DNA of 64,000 nucleotides, from the NCBI RefSeq assembly GCF_005281835.1, contig NZ_RZIS01000009.1:1-64000 (forward strand). The letters are read 5' to 3'. Below are positions 42,287 through 51,449 of the stretch, one piece after another. The notes beneath the pieces were generated by a model that saw only the letters and a list, made by a program, of their open reading frames with translations, did no database searches and was not told where the DNA came from. This stretch comes from Vibrio profundi (GTDB lineage Bacteria; Pseudomonadota; Gammaproteobacteria; Enterobacterales; Vibrionaceae). The translations under genes were made by a program, and so were the position numbers. Within the stretch, counting starts at the first letter, position 1. Every line of letters starts with the position of its first letter.

Positions 42287-43469
42287 ACTTGTATTTGGTA
42301 CTGCTGCGCTGCTTGTACCTTGCATTACTAATGCCGCTGGTTTCCAGTTAAATGCCCAGTCTGCGACGGGGCTTGGTAGGGCATTTGCTGGTGATGCGGT
42401 TATGGCTGATAGCGCAGCAATCGTTGCCAAAAATAGCGCGGCGATGGCGTATATCGAGCAGCCAATGCTGTCTGTAGGCGCCATCTATATCGACAGTGCT
42501 GTTGATGTATCTGACATCAGTTACACACCAAACACGGGGCCAACAGAGTCTTTGGCTGATCAGGATTTAAGTGCTGGCACGTTGGTTCCAAACCTACACT
42601 ACGTTCATCCACTTACTGATTCGAAAGTCACTCTTGGCGCGACTGTTCATTCTAACTTCGGTACTGATGTCGAGTTCGATGATTCTTTTGAAGCTACAGA
42701 GTTTGGGGGGAAAACAGCTCTATCCAGTGTAAATGTGGGTGTTGCATTAGCTTATGAATTATCTGACAAGGTCAACCTTGGTGCAGGGCTAGACGTTATC
42801 TATGGTGAAGGTGAGATTCAGCGTCAGGACAAACAACTGCTAAATGTTGATGCAGATGGCTTTGGCCTAGGCGCAAATGTTGGCGCTACGTACCAGGTTA
42901 ACGAGAGTAATCGCTTTGGATTAACGTATCGTTATAGCCCGGATATTGAAGTCGAAGGGGATATCACCAAAGGCGGGATTCCTGCCGATAAAATGAATGT
43001 CCCTCTGCCTGATACATTAGAGTTTTCTGGATGGCATCAGCTTAACCAACAATGGGCGGTTCACTATAGCTTGCAATGGGTACAGTGGTCTGAGTTTGAT
43101 TCGTTGACGTCTCCTTCTCATACTGACTCGATCAAAGACTATCAGTGGAAAGATGCTGGTCATGCGTCTATTGGCGGTACATATAATATGTCGAAAGACT
43201 TAGTGTTACGCGCTGGTTATATGTATGACTTGTCACCAGTTGATGAAGTGACGTCTTTGTCTATTCCGGATGTAAATCGTCATTGGTTCACAGTCGGCGG
43301 AACGTACCATTTAACCGCTTCTAGCTCTGTCGATCTTGGGCTTGGTTTCATCGTCGGTGAAAATGATCAAGTTGATGAGAGCCTAGAGGTGACTTCGGTA
43401 ACCAATGTGACGGCAGACGTAACTGCCAATGCATTGCTGTTTGGACTCCAATATCAACATCGTTTCTAA
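42276..43469 (+). CDS. fadL: Outer-membrane long-chain fatty-acid transporter FadL
   Basis: FadL takes up fatty acids across the outer membrane. Seen here: a signal peptide (residues 1-19, ending TNA), then AGFQLNAQSATGLGRAFAGDAVMAD, the N-terminal hatch signature with the NPA-like region KNSAAMAYIE, and a 14-strand-type barrel ending in a terminal phenylalanine (LQYQHRF). Starting at ATG 42276, with GAGGTG upstream, it overlaps the end of volA by 11 bases. VolA should release fatty acids that FadL imports, a coupling known in V. cholerae. Confidence 0.93.
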   Translation: MKNKLVFGTAALLVPCITNAAGFQLNAQSATGLGRAFAGDAVMADSAAIVAKNSAAMAYIEQPMLSVGAIYIDSAVDVSDISYTPNTGPTESLADQDLSAGTLVPNLHYVHPLTDSKVTLGATVHSNFGTDVEFDDSFEATEFGGKTALSSVNVGVALAYELSDKVNLGAGLDVIYGEGEIQRQDKQLLNVDADGFGLGANVGATYQVNESNRFGLTYRYSPDIEVEGDITKGGIPADKMNVPLPDTLEFSGWHQLNQQWAVHYSLQWVQWSEFDSLTSPSHTDSIKDYQWKDAGHASIGGTYNMSKDLVLRAGYMYDLSPVDEVTSLSIPDVNRHWFTVGGTYHLTASSSVDLGLGFIVGENDQVDESLEVTSVTNVTADVTANALLFGLQYQHRF

Positions 43470-43643
43470 CCCTTTCACTTAAAAACTTAAACACAATGGG
43501 CTCAATAGTGACATTGAGCCCACACTTGAACTAATAGCTGTTATTAGCCAGGACATAATTAGCTGGAAGCTTTTTAGTTAACAATAGCTGCTTAAGAAAA
43601 GCGTTTTGATTCAGATGGTTGAAACGACTTATGGTAATTGAAG

Positions 43644-44897
43644 ATGAAATTTAACAAGCTTAGTAAAACCATTTGTTTGGCGTTGTTTGCCTTACACGCC
43701 ACTCCTTCATTTGCTGAAGAATCTACCTTGATTCCGGTAACTATTGAAAAAGCACACGCGCAGGCTTTTAGCTCTGCTATTACAGAAGTTGGTAAGATTC
43801 GAGCAACAGATTCAGCAGCGCTAACGTTTAGTGCATCTGAAAAAATTCAAACAATTCACTTTAGCGATGGTGACGCAGTAAAGAAAGGCGAGTTAATTGC
43901 TCAGCTTGATAATACGACAGCAAAAGCGGATTTAGACAAGGCCCGTAGCTCACTGGCTCTTGCTCAGTCTAAATTAGAACGCGTACAAGAATTATTGAAG
44001 AAACAACCAGACTCTATGTCGCAGCAAGATGTAGAAGAATTAAAAGAACAAGCGAACTTAGCAGAAGCTGACTTTCGCCAAAAACAAGCATTGATGAACA
44101 ACTATCTGTTGATTGCGCCTTTTGATGGTCAGCTAACCAACTTTAGCCATTCAGTTGGAGCGCGAATTGATAGTTCGACAGCTTTAGTCAGCCTGATTAA
44201 GTTAGACCCTGTTGAAGTACAGTATTCAATTGGCCAATCAGATCTCGGGAATGCCAAGTTAGGGCAACACGTATCTATCAACGTCGACGCATTTTCAGAT
44301 GAGTCATTCTCAGGTGTGGTGGACTACATTGCTCCTGCTGTCGATGAGAGCTCAGGTCGAGTTGAAGTTCATGCTCACGTGACTAACCCGGAACATAGAC
44401 TGGTTCCAGGAATGTTCGCAAAAGTAAACCAAGTTACCAGTGAAGACTCACAACAGATGGTGGTTTCGCAAAATGCTGTTCAGGCAAAAGATGCCCAACG
44501 TTTTGTGTGGGTAGTGAATGGCCAAAACATTGAGCAACGCTTTGTAAAGCTAGGGGTTAACACTAATGACGGTTATGTCGTCGTCGAAAAGGGCCTTAAG
44601 CTTGGAGAAAGCGTTGTGATTACAGGTCAGCAGAACCTGCGTCGAGAGTCACTAGTTAAAGTCATGAATCCACAAGCGAGACAAAAAGTAGTTATTTCAG
44701 AGCCTGTGGAGAGTGAATTAAACAGCAGTCAGGAACCTGTTGTTTGGAACGACTCAACTTTAGAAGTTGAACATGATTTGCTAGAGTCAGAATCAGGCGC
44801 TGAAAGCTCAATTAAAGCCGTAACTGAAAAAGTTCAGGCGAACGACAAACCAAGCAAGGAAGCTTCTTCAGAGGAGATCGTGAATGAAGCTTCCTGA
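43644..44897 (+). CDS. RND efflux periplasmic adaptor protein
   Basis: A signal peptide (about 1-25, ending PSFA), the lipoyl halves (AALTFSASEKIQTIHFSDGDAVKKGELIAQLDN and YLLIAPFDGQLTNFSHSVG), a coiled-coil hairpin and a beta-barrel/membrane-proximal region identify an AcrA/MexE-type adaptor. It differs by an acidic, low-complexity C-terminal tail of about 65 residues (from residue 350 on). The next gene overlaps by 14 bases. ATG 43644 is preferred over TTG 43638. No outer-membrane channel gene is in the operon, so it should use TolC from elsewhere. Confidence 0.93.
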   Translation: MKFNKLSKTICLALFALHATPSFAEESTLIPVTIEKAHAQAFSSAITEVGKIRATDSAALTFSASEKIQTIHFSDGDAVKKGELIAQLDNTTAKADLDKARSSLALAQSKLERVQELLKKQPDSMSQQDVEELKEQANLAEADFRQKQALMNNYLLIAPFDGQLTNFSHSVGARIDSSTALVSLIKLDPVEVQYSIGQSDLGNAKLGQHVSINVDAFSDESFSGVVDYIAPAVDESSGRVEVHAHVTNPEHRLVPGMFAKVNQVTSEDSQQMVVSQNAVQAKDAQRFVWVVNGQNIEQRFVKLGVNTNDGYVVVEKGLKLGESVVITGQQNLRRESLVKVMNPQARQKVVISEPVESELNSSQEPVVWNDSTLEVEHDLLESESGAESSIKAVTEKVQANDKPSKEASSEEIVNEAS

Positions 44898-47800
44898 GAT
44901 TTGTATTAAACACCCTGTATTTGCATCGGTTCTGAGCATTGCCATTGTGCTGCTTGGAATGTTGTCATTTCAGAAACTATCGATTCAATATTTCCCAGAA
45001 CATAAAACGCCTTCTGCCACCGTGACCGCCGCGATTAATGGAGCAAGTGCAGAGTTTATGTCGCGTAATGTGGCAGACAAATTGATTACTGCCGCTACTG
45101 GTTTAGACAGCGTGAAAACCATGACGACAGATTGTCAGGAAGGAACTTGTAGTCTCAAAATCATGTTCGAAGATGACATCAACGAAGTGGAATACACAAG
45201 TTTGATGAATAACCTTCGAAGCAGCGTTGAAGGGATCAGTGACTTCCCACCGAGTATGACGGATACGCCAACGGTGACGGATGATTCTTCAGACACCAGC
45301 ATGCCGAGTAATGTAATTACGTTCGTAAATTCTGGTGGTATGTCGAAGCAGCAAATGTACGATTACATTAGCCAACAAGTTGTGCCTCAGTTTAAGCACA
45401 TCCAAGGGGTTGGTGGCATTTGGGGGCCTTATGGTGGCAGTTCGAAGGCGGTGCGAGTGTGGTTGCAACCTGATCGAATGATGGCACTTAACATGAGTGC
45501 TTCTGATGTTGTGGGCACGTTGAGTTCTTACAACGCGACGTTTACCGCGGGTACGATTAAGGGGCAGGTACGTGACTTTTCAATTAACCCTGTAAACCAA
45601 GTTACAAGCGTTGATGATGTAAGAGACTTAGTAGTTCGCGTTGATAACGGTAAGATCATCCGCATAGGTGATATTGCTGAAGTCAAAATGGATGAAGAGA
45701 GTCTAACGCCAAGTATTTTGCGGGTTGACGAAAAGCTTGCGATGTCTATCCAAGTGTTACCGCTTAAAAGCGAAAACCCAGTAACTGTGGCGAATAAAGT
45801 TAAAAAGCAAATTGAGATGATTCAGCCTCAATTACCTGATGGTATTGAGATGAAAATGGTATACAACCAAGCGGATTTCATCAAAGCAGCTATCGATCAA
45901 GGCTTTATGACATTAATTGAAGCTATCGTATTAGTGTCGGCGGTCGTTGTACTTTTCCTTGGTTCGATTCGAGTCGCTTCTATTCCTATTATTACCATTC
46001 CTGTTTGTGTCATCGGTGTATTTGCGGTGATGTCGCTGCTTGGTTTTAGTATTAATGTACTTACGATCCTCGCTATTATCCTGGCGATAGGCTTGGTAGT
46101 CGATGATGCGATTGTTGTAGCCGAGAACTGTTATCGTCATATTGAAGAAGGGGAAACGCCTTTCAATGCAGCCCTTAAAGGCTGTCGAGAAATTGTATTC
46201 CCAGTTATTGCGATGACACTGACTCTTGCTGTGGTGTACTTACCAATTGGTTTGATGTCGGGTTTGACTGCAGACCTGTTTAGACAGTTCGCATTCACAT
46301 TAGCGGCCGCGGTCATTATCTCTGGCTTTGTTGCACTGACGCTTTCGCCAATGATGAGCGCATATCTAATGAAACCGGTATCAACGCCACCAAAATGGTT
46401 CCAAAAGGTAGACAGTAAACTGAACAGCTTGTCAGATGTTTACACCAAAGAATTGAACAAGTGGTTTGATCGTAAAGCATTGATGAGCGGTATCGCACTT
46501 TTTCTGATCGCCTTGTCTGCCATAGCAGTTTGGAAGATGCCACAGGTATTATTGCCAACAGAAGATACGGGCTTTGTTGAAGTAGCGTCGACACCGCCAA
46601 CAGGGGTAGGACGTCAATATCACTTAGATAACAATCAACAGCTAAATAGTGTCTTTGCAGGGAATAACTCCGTAGAAGCGAACCTCTCTTATATCGAAGG
46701 TACACCGACTAACCACGTATTACTAAAACCTTGGGGTGAAAGAGAGAAGAGCGCGGATGAGCTAGTCAATGAATTCATCGCAACTGCGCAAAGCTCGGTT
46801 TCGGCATACGGGATGTCTTTTAAAGTCCGCTCAGCTGACAATTTGAGTATTGCGACCAATATGATTCTGGAACTGACAACCGTTAATCGAGATACAAAAG
46901 CGCTGTCAGAAACCGCTCATGAGGTGGTTAAAGTGCTAGAAAGCTATGAAGGCGTGACCAACATTAAGAACTCAATGTTGCGTGACCAACTACGCTACGA
47001 TTTGTCTATCGATAGAAATGCGATCGTTTTGTCTGGTGTTGATTACGGAAACGTAACCAATGCGCTTTCGACTTTCTTAGGCTCGGTTAAGGCTGCGGAC
47101 TTGCAAGCCGATGATGGTTATACCTACCCAATCCAGGTTCAGGTGAATCGTAATGACTTAGGAGATTTTAAAGTTCTCGATAAGCTGTACGTTGATTCGC
47201 AATCTGGTCAACGATTACCGTTGTCTCAATTCGTGTCTATTAAGCAAGTGACTTCAGAGTCGAACTTTAAAACCTTTATGGGTAAAGACAGCGCTGAAAT
47301 TACTGCGGACTTGATGCCGGGGTATACGGCAAGTGATGTACGAGCTTATATCGATGAAAACGTACCGAGCTTACTGAAACCTGCTCAGAATTATGAGTTC
47401 AATGGTGTGGTGAAAGATCTCGTTGATTCAAGTGCTGGCGCACAAGTGTTGTTTGTCTTGGCTTTGATTTTCATTTTCTTAATCCTAGCCGCTCAGTTCG
47501 AAAGTTTCGTTGATCCGATGATTATCTTGTTAACCGTACCATTATGTATTGTGGGCGCGATCTTAACGCTTTCTGTATTTGGTCAGAGCCTAAATATTTA
47601 CTCAAAAATTGGCTTGTTGACGCTAGTCGGGCTGGTCACCAAGCATGGTATTTTGTTAGTAGAGTTCGCGAATGAAAAACGCAAAGCTGGAGCGAGCGCA
47701 AAAGAAGCAGCGATCAGCAGTGCGCGTTCTCGTTTACGTCCAATTTTAATGACGTCTCTTACCATGATTCTTGGTTCATTACCGCTGGCATTGGCGGATG

Positions 47801-47961
47801 GTCCAGGCTCGCTAGGTCGTGTAAACATCGGTCTGGTGCTTGTCGGCGGCCTGTCAGTCGGAACATTCTTCTCATTGTTCTTAGTGCCAGTAGCGTATGT
47901 CGGAATGGCCAACTTGAAAGAGTTTGATATCTTGACTCGCTTGAGAAGTAAAGCGGCGTAG
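44884..47961 (+). CDS. RND-family multidrug efflux transporter (inner-membrane pump)
   Basis: The 1025-residue protein has the full RND plan: helix 1 near the N-terminus (PVFASVLSIAIVLLGMLSF), two large periplasmic loops and twelve membrane segments. The proton-relay pair is in GLVVDDAIVVAEN. It is of the AcrB/MdtF (HAE-1) class, exporting drugs, bile salts or fatty acids, powered by protons. It overlaps the adaptor by 14 bases and ends at a strong terminator. Its place after volA-fadL and the ToxR-like pair suggests a role in handling host lipids or bile, by inference. Confidence 0.95.
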   Translation: MKLPEICIKHPVFASVLSIAIVLLGMLSFQKLSIQYFPEHKTPSATVTAAINGASAEFMSRNVADKLITAATGLDSVKTMTTDCQEGTCSLKIMFEDDINEVEYTSLMNNLRSSVEGISDFPPSMTDTPTVTDDSSDTSMPSNVITFVNSGGMSKQQMYDYISQQVVPQFKHIQGVGGIWGPYGGSSKAVRVWLQPDRMMALNMSASDVVGTLSSYNATFTAGTIKGQVRDFSINPVNQVTSVDDVRDLVVRVDNGKIIRIGDIAEVKMDEESLTPSILRVDEKLAMSIQVLPLKSENPVTVANKVKKQIEMIQPQLPDGIEMKMVYNQADFIKAAIDQGFMTLIEAIVLVSAVVVLFLGSIRVASIPIITIPVCVIGVFAVMSLLGFSINVLTILAIILAIGLVVDDAIVVAENCYRHIEEGETPFNAALKGCREIVFPVIAMTLTLAVVYLPIGLMSGLTADLFRQFAFTLAAAVIISGFVALTLSPMMSAYLMKPVSTPPKWFQKVDSKLNSLSDVYTKELNKWFDRKALMSGIALFLIALSAIAVWKMPQVLLPTEDTGFVEVASTPPTGVGRQYHLDNNQQLNSVFAGNNSVEANLSYIEGTPTNHVLLKPWGEREKSADELVNEFIATAQSSVSAYGMSFKVRSADNLSIATNMILELTTVNRDTKALSETAHEVVKVLESYEGVTNIKNSMLRDQLRYDLSIDRNAIVLSGVDYGNVTNALSTFLGSVKAADLQADDGYTYPIQVQVNRNDLGDFKVLDKLYVDSQSGQRLPLSQFVSIKQVTSESNFKTFMGKDSAEITADLMPGYTASDVRAYIDENVPSLLKPAQNYEFNGVVKDLVDSSAGAQVLFVLALIFIFLILAAQFESFVDPMIILLTVPLCIVGAILTLSVFGQSLNIYSKIGLLTLVGLVTKHGILLVEFANEKRKAGASAKEAAISSARSRLRPILMTSLTMILGSLPLALADGPGSLGRVNIGLVLVGGLSVGTFFSLFLVPVAYVGMANLKEFDILTRLRSKAA

Positions 47962-47986
47962 TAGTGATACGAGAAAGTAACAAATA

Positions 47987-48012
47987 AAAAGGCCCTCAGT
48001 TGAGGGCCTTTT
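47987..48012 (+). terminator. Terminator after the RND operon
   Basis: Arms AAAAGGCCCTCA (47987-47998) and TGAGGGCCTTTT (48001-48012), a strong palindrome with a very short central loop and T-rich end. It can act in both directions. Confidence 0.9.
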
Positions 48013-48080
48013 AGTTATTTGGGGAGAACGAAGTGGATAGAGAAGGTGTGCTAGTAGAGTTAGATGTGTTTACTTGAAAA

Positions 48081-48818
48081 CTAAAAATCATAGTTGAGAT
48101 TCATAGAGCTGTAGATTTCACTGTTACTTTGGTCAGAGGCTACCGTGGTGTTGTAGATATACTCGGTGTCAAAGGTGAGTGCTAAATTTCCCATCAATAT
48201 ATTCTTCAAATACCCTTTAACGTTGTAGTTGGTATTATCTTCACCGTACGCAACGTTTATGGTTGAGCCAACCGAAAAGGTGTCCGTAAATTGAATCGAA
48301 CCATCAATGTTACCACTTGCAATTAACTCGTAGTTTTCTTCATTTGGAAACTCTTCGTCGAAAGATTGGCGGACACTGATTCGATAACCTGGGCCGGCAG
48401 ACGCTTGAAGAATAATTTTTTCAGTATCGTAGAAATGGCGACCAAAACCCGTCATGGTGATCGATTGTTTTCGGTAGGTACCGAAATGGTCTTGCTCAAA
48501 TCGAGAAGCGGCCACTACATAGGTTTTTTCGGTTAAATCGTAAGTTATACCGTAGTTAATGGTATATCTGTTGGTTCCATCTTCGCCTTCTTCTGCATCC
48601 GTATAATAGGTATCGAACTGGATTCGATGTCCCCAATCTTCTTCTTTGTATCCTACCGACACACCTGTGTTAACAGACAAGGAGGTCGTGGTGTTTTGGG
48701 AGTAAATGAACCCTAATTTAGTCAATCGAGTGAAAGGGGACTCTTCTTCGGCTTCTGCGAAAACAGAAACCGATATTGGTAGAGACAAGGCACATACAGC
48801 GAATTGTTTAATATTCAT
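48081..48818 (-). CDS. DUF481 (YdiY-like) outer-membrane protein
   Basis: A signal peptide (1-21, ending SVFA) precedes a beta-barrel of about 220 residues that ends MNLNYDF with the terminal aromatic. The strand pattern (NTTTSLSVNTGVSVGYK, IQFDTYYTDAEEGEDGTNRYTINYG) fits DUF481, the salt-induced YdiY family. Function is not known. It is on the same strand as, and 18 bases from, the gene at 48837, so they likely form a two-gene unit. Confidence 0.85.
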   Translation of the reverse strand: MNIKQFAVCALSLPISVSVFAEAEEESPFTRLTKLGFIYSQNTTTSLSVNTGVSVGYKEEDWGHRIQFDTYYTDAEEGEDGTNRYTINYGITYDLTEKTYVVAASRFEQDHFGTYRKQSITMTGFGRHFYDTEKIILQASAGPGYRISVRQSFDEEFPNEENYELIASGNIDGSIQFTDTFSVGSTINVAYGEDNTNYNVKGYLKNILMGNLALTFDTEYIYNTTVASDQSNSEIYSSMNLNYDF

Positions 48819-48836
48819 AGCGTTTCGAGTTGATCG

Positions 48837-49748
48837 TTAGAATAGAAAGGTTAAGAAGTCAGCAGATGGTTCCAAAGGTGTGGATATCGGTTTAAACCCG
48901 TCTTCACGCTTTTCATCGAAGTGCTCGAAATGAATAAAATTAGACACCAGCGTTGAAGCTGAATCATGTTCAAGATCTAAGCTGTTAAGTAACATTCGTT
49001 CGAAATGGGCCGCAAATATGGTTTGGTCTAAATTGCTGGTACTGGACTCTTGTACATTCACCTTCACATGGTTGTCAGGAAGAATGGCAAACACATCTAA
49101 TGCTACTTTTAGTGCGCTGCTGTAAACATACTCTTTGTAAATCTCATTACGCTTTTCAATCGATAGGGATTCGTGTTTTAGCTCACCTTGAAAGAGCGAT
49201 TTCTGCTTCTGAGGGACGACATTATCTTTATCGATTTTCACATTCACCTCCAAGCTATAGCCATTTTTGTATTCGCAGCCATTTGGGGTGATAAGTGAAA
49301 CGCCTCTAATCTTGTGGACGTTGACTTCATCGAGTAATAAACGAAGTGCCTCAAGTTTAGATTCGTTGTCGTTGTTTAATACGTTTTTAGATAATTTGGT
49401 ATTTTTTAGCCAATGTGAGTAGTCGTTTTCCCAAGTTCTTAGTTGGTTTTGATAGTGTTCGATGTCTTTGTTGGTTGAGGATTCGATGTCACGAATTAAA
49501 CTCTCTAGTTGGCGGTTTTTGTTGGTGAAATTGCTTAACCACCCTGATTGATGATGGCTGTGGAGTTCAGCAAGCGCCTTAGACTTATTCGCGAATCTAA
49601 TGACTGGCATTTCGGGCGCACGTTTACTGGCAATAGCAGCCCAATCGATTTTGCTGGTCATTATTGTATGTAGAGATTGGATGATAGTGACATGTTCGTT
49701 GAACAGGTTTACTTCATCGGCTGATTTTTGAAGTGCTTGTACGCTCAT
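48837..49748 (-). CDS. Hypothetical cytoplasmic protein (303 aa)
   Basis: I do not recognise a family. A predicted coiled-coil runs at about residues 70-125 (NKNRQLESLIRDIESSTNK onward), and the C-terminal half has beta-like strands (VSLITPNGCEYKNGYSLEVN, HVKVNVQES). There is no signal peptide or membrane helix. ATG 49748 is chosen as the first residue of the coherent sequence; the longer frame up to 49826 has no ribosome site. It lies just upstream of the DUF481 gene on the same strand. Confidence 0.65.
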   Translation of the reverse strand: MSVQALQKSADEVNLFNEHVTIIQSLHTIMTSKIDWAAIASKRAPEMPVIRFANKSKALAELHSHHQSGWLSNFTNKNRQLESLIRDIESSTNKDIEHYQNQLRTWENDYSHWLKNTKLSKNVLNNDNESKLEALRLLLDEVNVHKIRGVSLITPNGCEYKNGYSLEVNVKIDKDNVVPQKQKSLFQGELKHESLSIEKRNEIYKEYVYSSALKVALDVFAILPDNHVKVNVQESSTSNLDQTIFAAHFERMLLNSLDLEHDSASTLVSNFIHFEHFDEKREDGFKPISTPLEPSADFLTFLF

Positions 49749-50067
49749 TGTGTTCGATAACTGCCTAAACTTAAGAAATAGGCTAGTTATTTTATTTCGG
49801 AAGGTACAAGTTAACGTTGAAATCAATATGAATGATCATTAGTGAGATAAATTGAGAACTTCTTAAGGTTGCTTAGCTTATATTGATTTTTCTTGGTGCA
49901 TAAAAACGACGTTGAAAGTCTTTGTCCAACAAAACGATAACAGAAAGCTGACGTTCGTATTTACTGGCTAACGTATGTTGGTAGAAACGTTAGTTGAGGA
50001 AGGGGCGAAACTGTTTGTCTCTTTTTCACTGCTGATATCGAACTACCCAAACAGGTGAATAACTTTT
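49749..50067. other. Intergenic region between divergent genes
   Basis: About 319 AT-rich bases separate the hypothetical gene (minus) from the DUF1800 gene (plus). A 7-base inverted repeat, CTAACGT (49968-49974) and ACGTTAG (49987-49993), is centred about 90 bases ahead of the DUF1800 start and could be an operator. Nothing else was seen. Confidence 0.4.
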
Positions 50068-51441
50068 ATGGATGAAAGCAAAATAGAAAGGATAGTAGAG
50101 TCTCAGCGTTACGGCTTTGGGACAGTAAACGGCCAACAATCGATGCCACTTCAGCAGCAGTTGAAAAGCAATGCCTATACTCACCGTGCAATACTCGAAT
50201 TACCTTCGACATCAGAACAGTTGCTCACGATGGATAAAAATCATCAAGAGCGGAAAAAGGCGGCAAAACAGCCAGATAAAAAGAAACAAATTCAAAAACA
50301 GATTCGTGAGTTTTCTCAGCAAAGTTATCGTCAATCTGTTCAAGCTAGGCATCTACAAACTTCAACAACGTCCGTCGATTTTCAAGAGCGGCTCATTCAA
50401 TTTTGGAGTAACCACTTTGCGGTGTCTGCAGATACGCAAAAAATTCGCCCGATAGTGTCTGGTATTGAGAATGAAGTCATTCGTTCTTCATGGTCGGGAA
50501 ATTTTTCAGACATGCTCGTCAAAGTCTGCAAGCATCCAACAATGCTAATGTTTCTTGATAATCATATTTCAGTGGGTCCTAACTCCAAGCGTGGTAATAA
50601 GTCTAAACGTGGGTTGAATGAAAATCTCGCGAGGGAAATCATGGAGCTTCATACTCTAGGGGTATCAAGCTCTTACACTCAACAAGATGTGATTCAACTA
50701 GCCAAGGCGTTAACTGGTTGGTCAGTGCGTTTCCGCGAGCCTATCCCTGGCTTTACGTTTAACCCAAATACACATGAACCAGGGACCTTTACCGTTTTTG
50801 GCCGTCAGTATCATGCTGCTGATAAACCTCAGCAGTCTTATCGACAGGCCGAACAGTGTTTACGCGATTTAGCGTTACATAAGGATACCGCTCAACACCT
50901 ATCTACCAAATTGACGCAACACTTTTGGGGCGAGACACCACAAGAGGTCATTGATGATCTGGCTGACGTCTATTTGCAGTTCAAAGGGGAGTTAATGCCA
51001 GTTTATCAAGCGCTAATCAATCATCCTTATGGGCAAGTGATAACGCCGCTACGATATAGAACCCCACAAGAGTGGTATTTCGCCTTAGTTCGAAGTGTGG
51101 AGTTGCCTATTCCCGAGAAGCGCTCGCTCAATTTTTTGAGGATTCTGGGGCAGCAACCATTTATGGCGGGATCGCCTGCCGGCTGGCCTGACAGAGACCA
51201 AGATTACAACAGCCCATCAGGCCTGACTCAAAGGTGGAACGTGGCCGATCAAATGACTCATTTGGTCGTTAAACATTTAAAAGAGCAGAATGCCGATATA
51301 AACCAATGGTTTAACGGTGCTGTTGACAATCTATACGGCTCGGATCTCGATGAGCATACTCAAGTTCTGTTGGCTAAAACTAAGAACATAAAAACCAAGT
51401 TACTGCTGATTTGGCTTAGCCCGCAATTTCAATATCGATAG
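50068..51441 (+). CDS. DUF1800-family protein
   Basis: A 457-residue protein with the DUF1800 hallmarks: RLIQFWSNHFAVSAD, the conserved GLNENLAREIMELHTLGV, then TQQDVIQLAKALTGWSV. These proteins are almost always followed by a DUF1501 gene, as here (eight bases away). The pair is common in marine and environmental bacteria; its function is unknown. No signal peptide is visible on this protein, unlike its partner. AGGTGA lies 9 bases before ATG 50068. Confidence 0.93.
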   Translation: MDESKIERIVESQRYGFGTVNGQQSMPLQQQLKSNAYTHRAILELPSTSEQLLTMDKNHQERKKAAKQPDKKKQIQKQIREFSQQSYRQSVQARHLQTSTTSVDFQERLIQFWSNHFAVSADTQKIRPIVSGIENEVIRSSWSGNFSDMLVKVCKHPTMLMFLDNHISVGPNSKRGNKSKRGLNENLAREIMELHTLGVSSSYTQQDVIQLAKALTGWSVRFREPIPGFTFNPNTHEPGTFTVFGRQYHAADKPQQSYRQAEQCLRDLALHKDTAQHLSTKLTQHFWGETPQEVIDDLADVYLQFKGELMPVYQALINHPYGQVITPLRYRTPQEWYFALVRSVELPIPEKRSLNFLRILGQQPFMAGSPAGWPDRDQDYNSPSGLTQRWNVADQMTHLVVKHLKEQNADINQWFNGAVDNLYGSDLDEHTQVLLAKTKNIKTKLLLIWLSPQFQYR

Positions 51442-51449
51442 GTGGCAAC

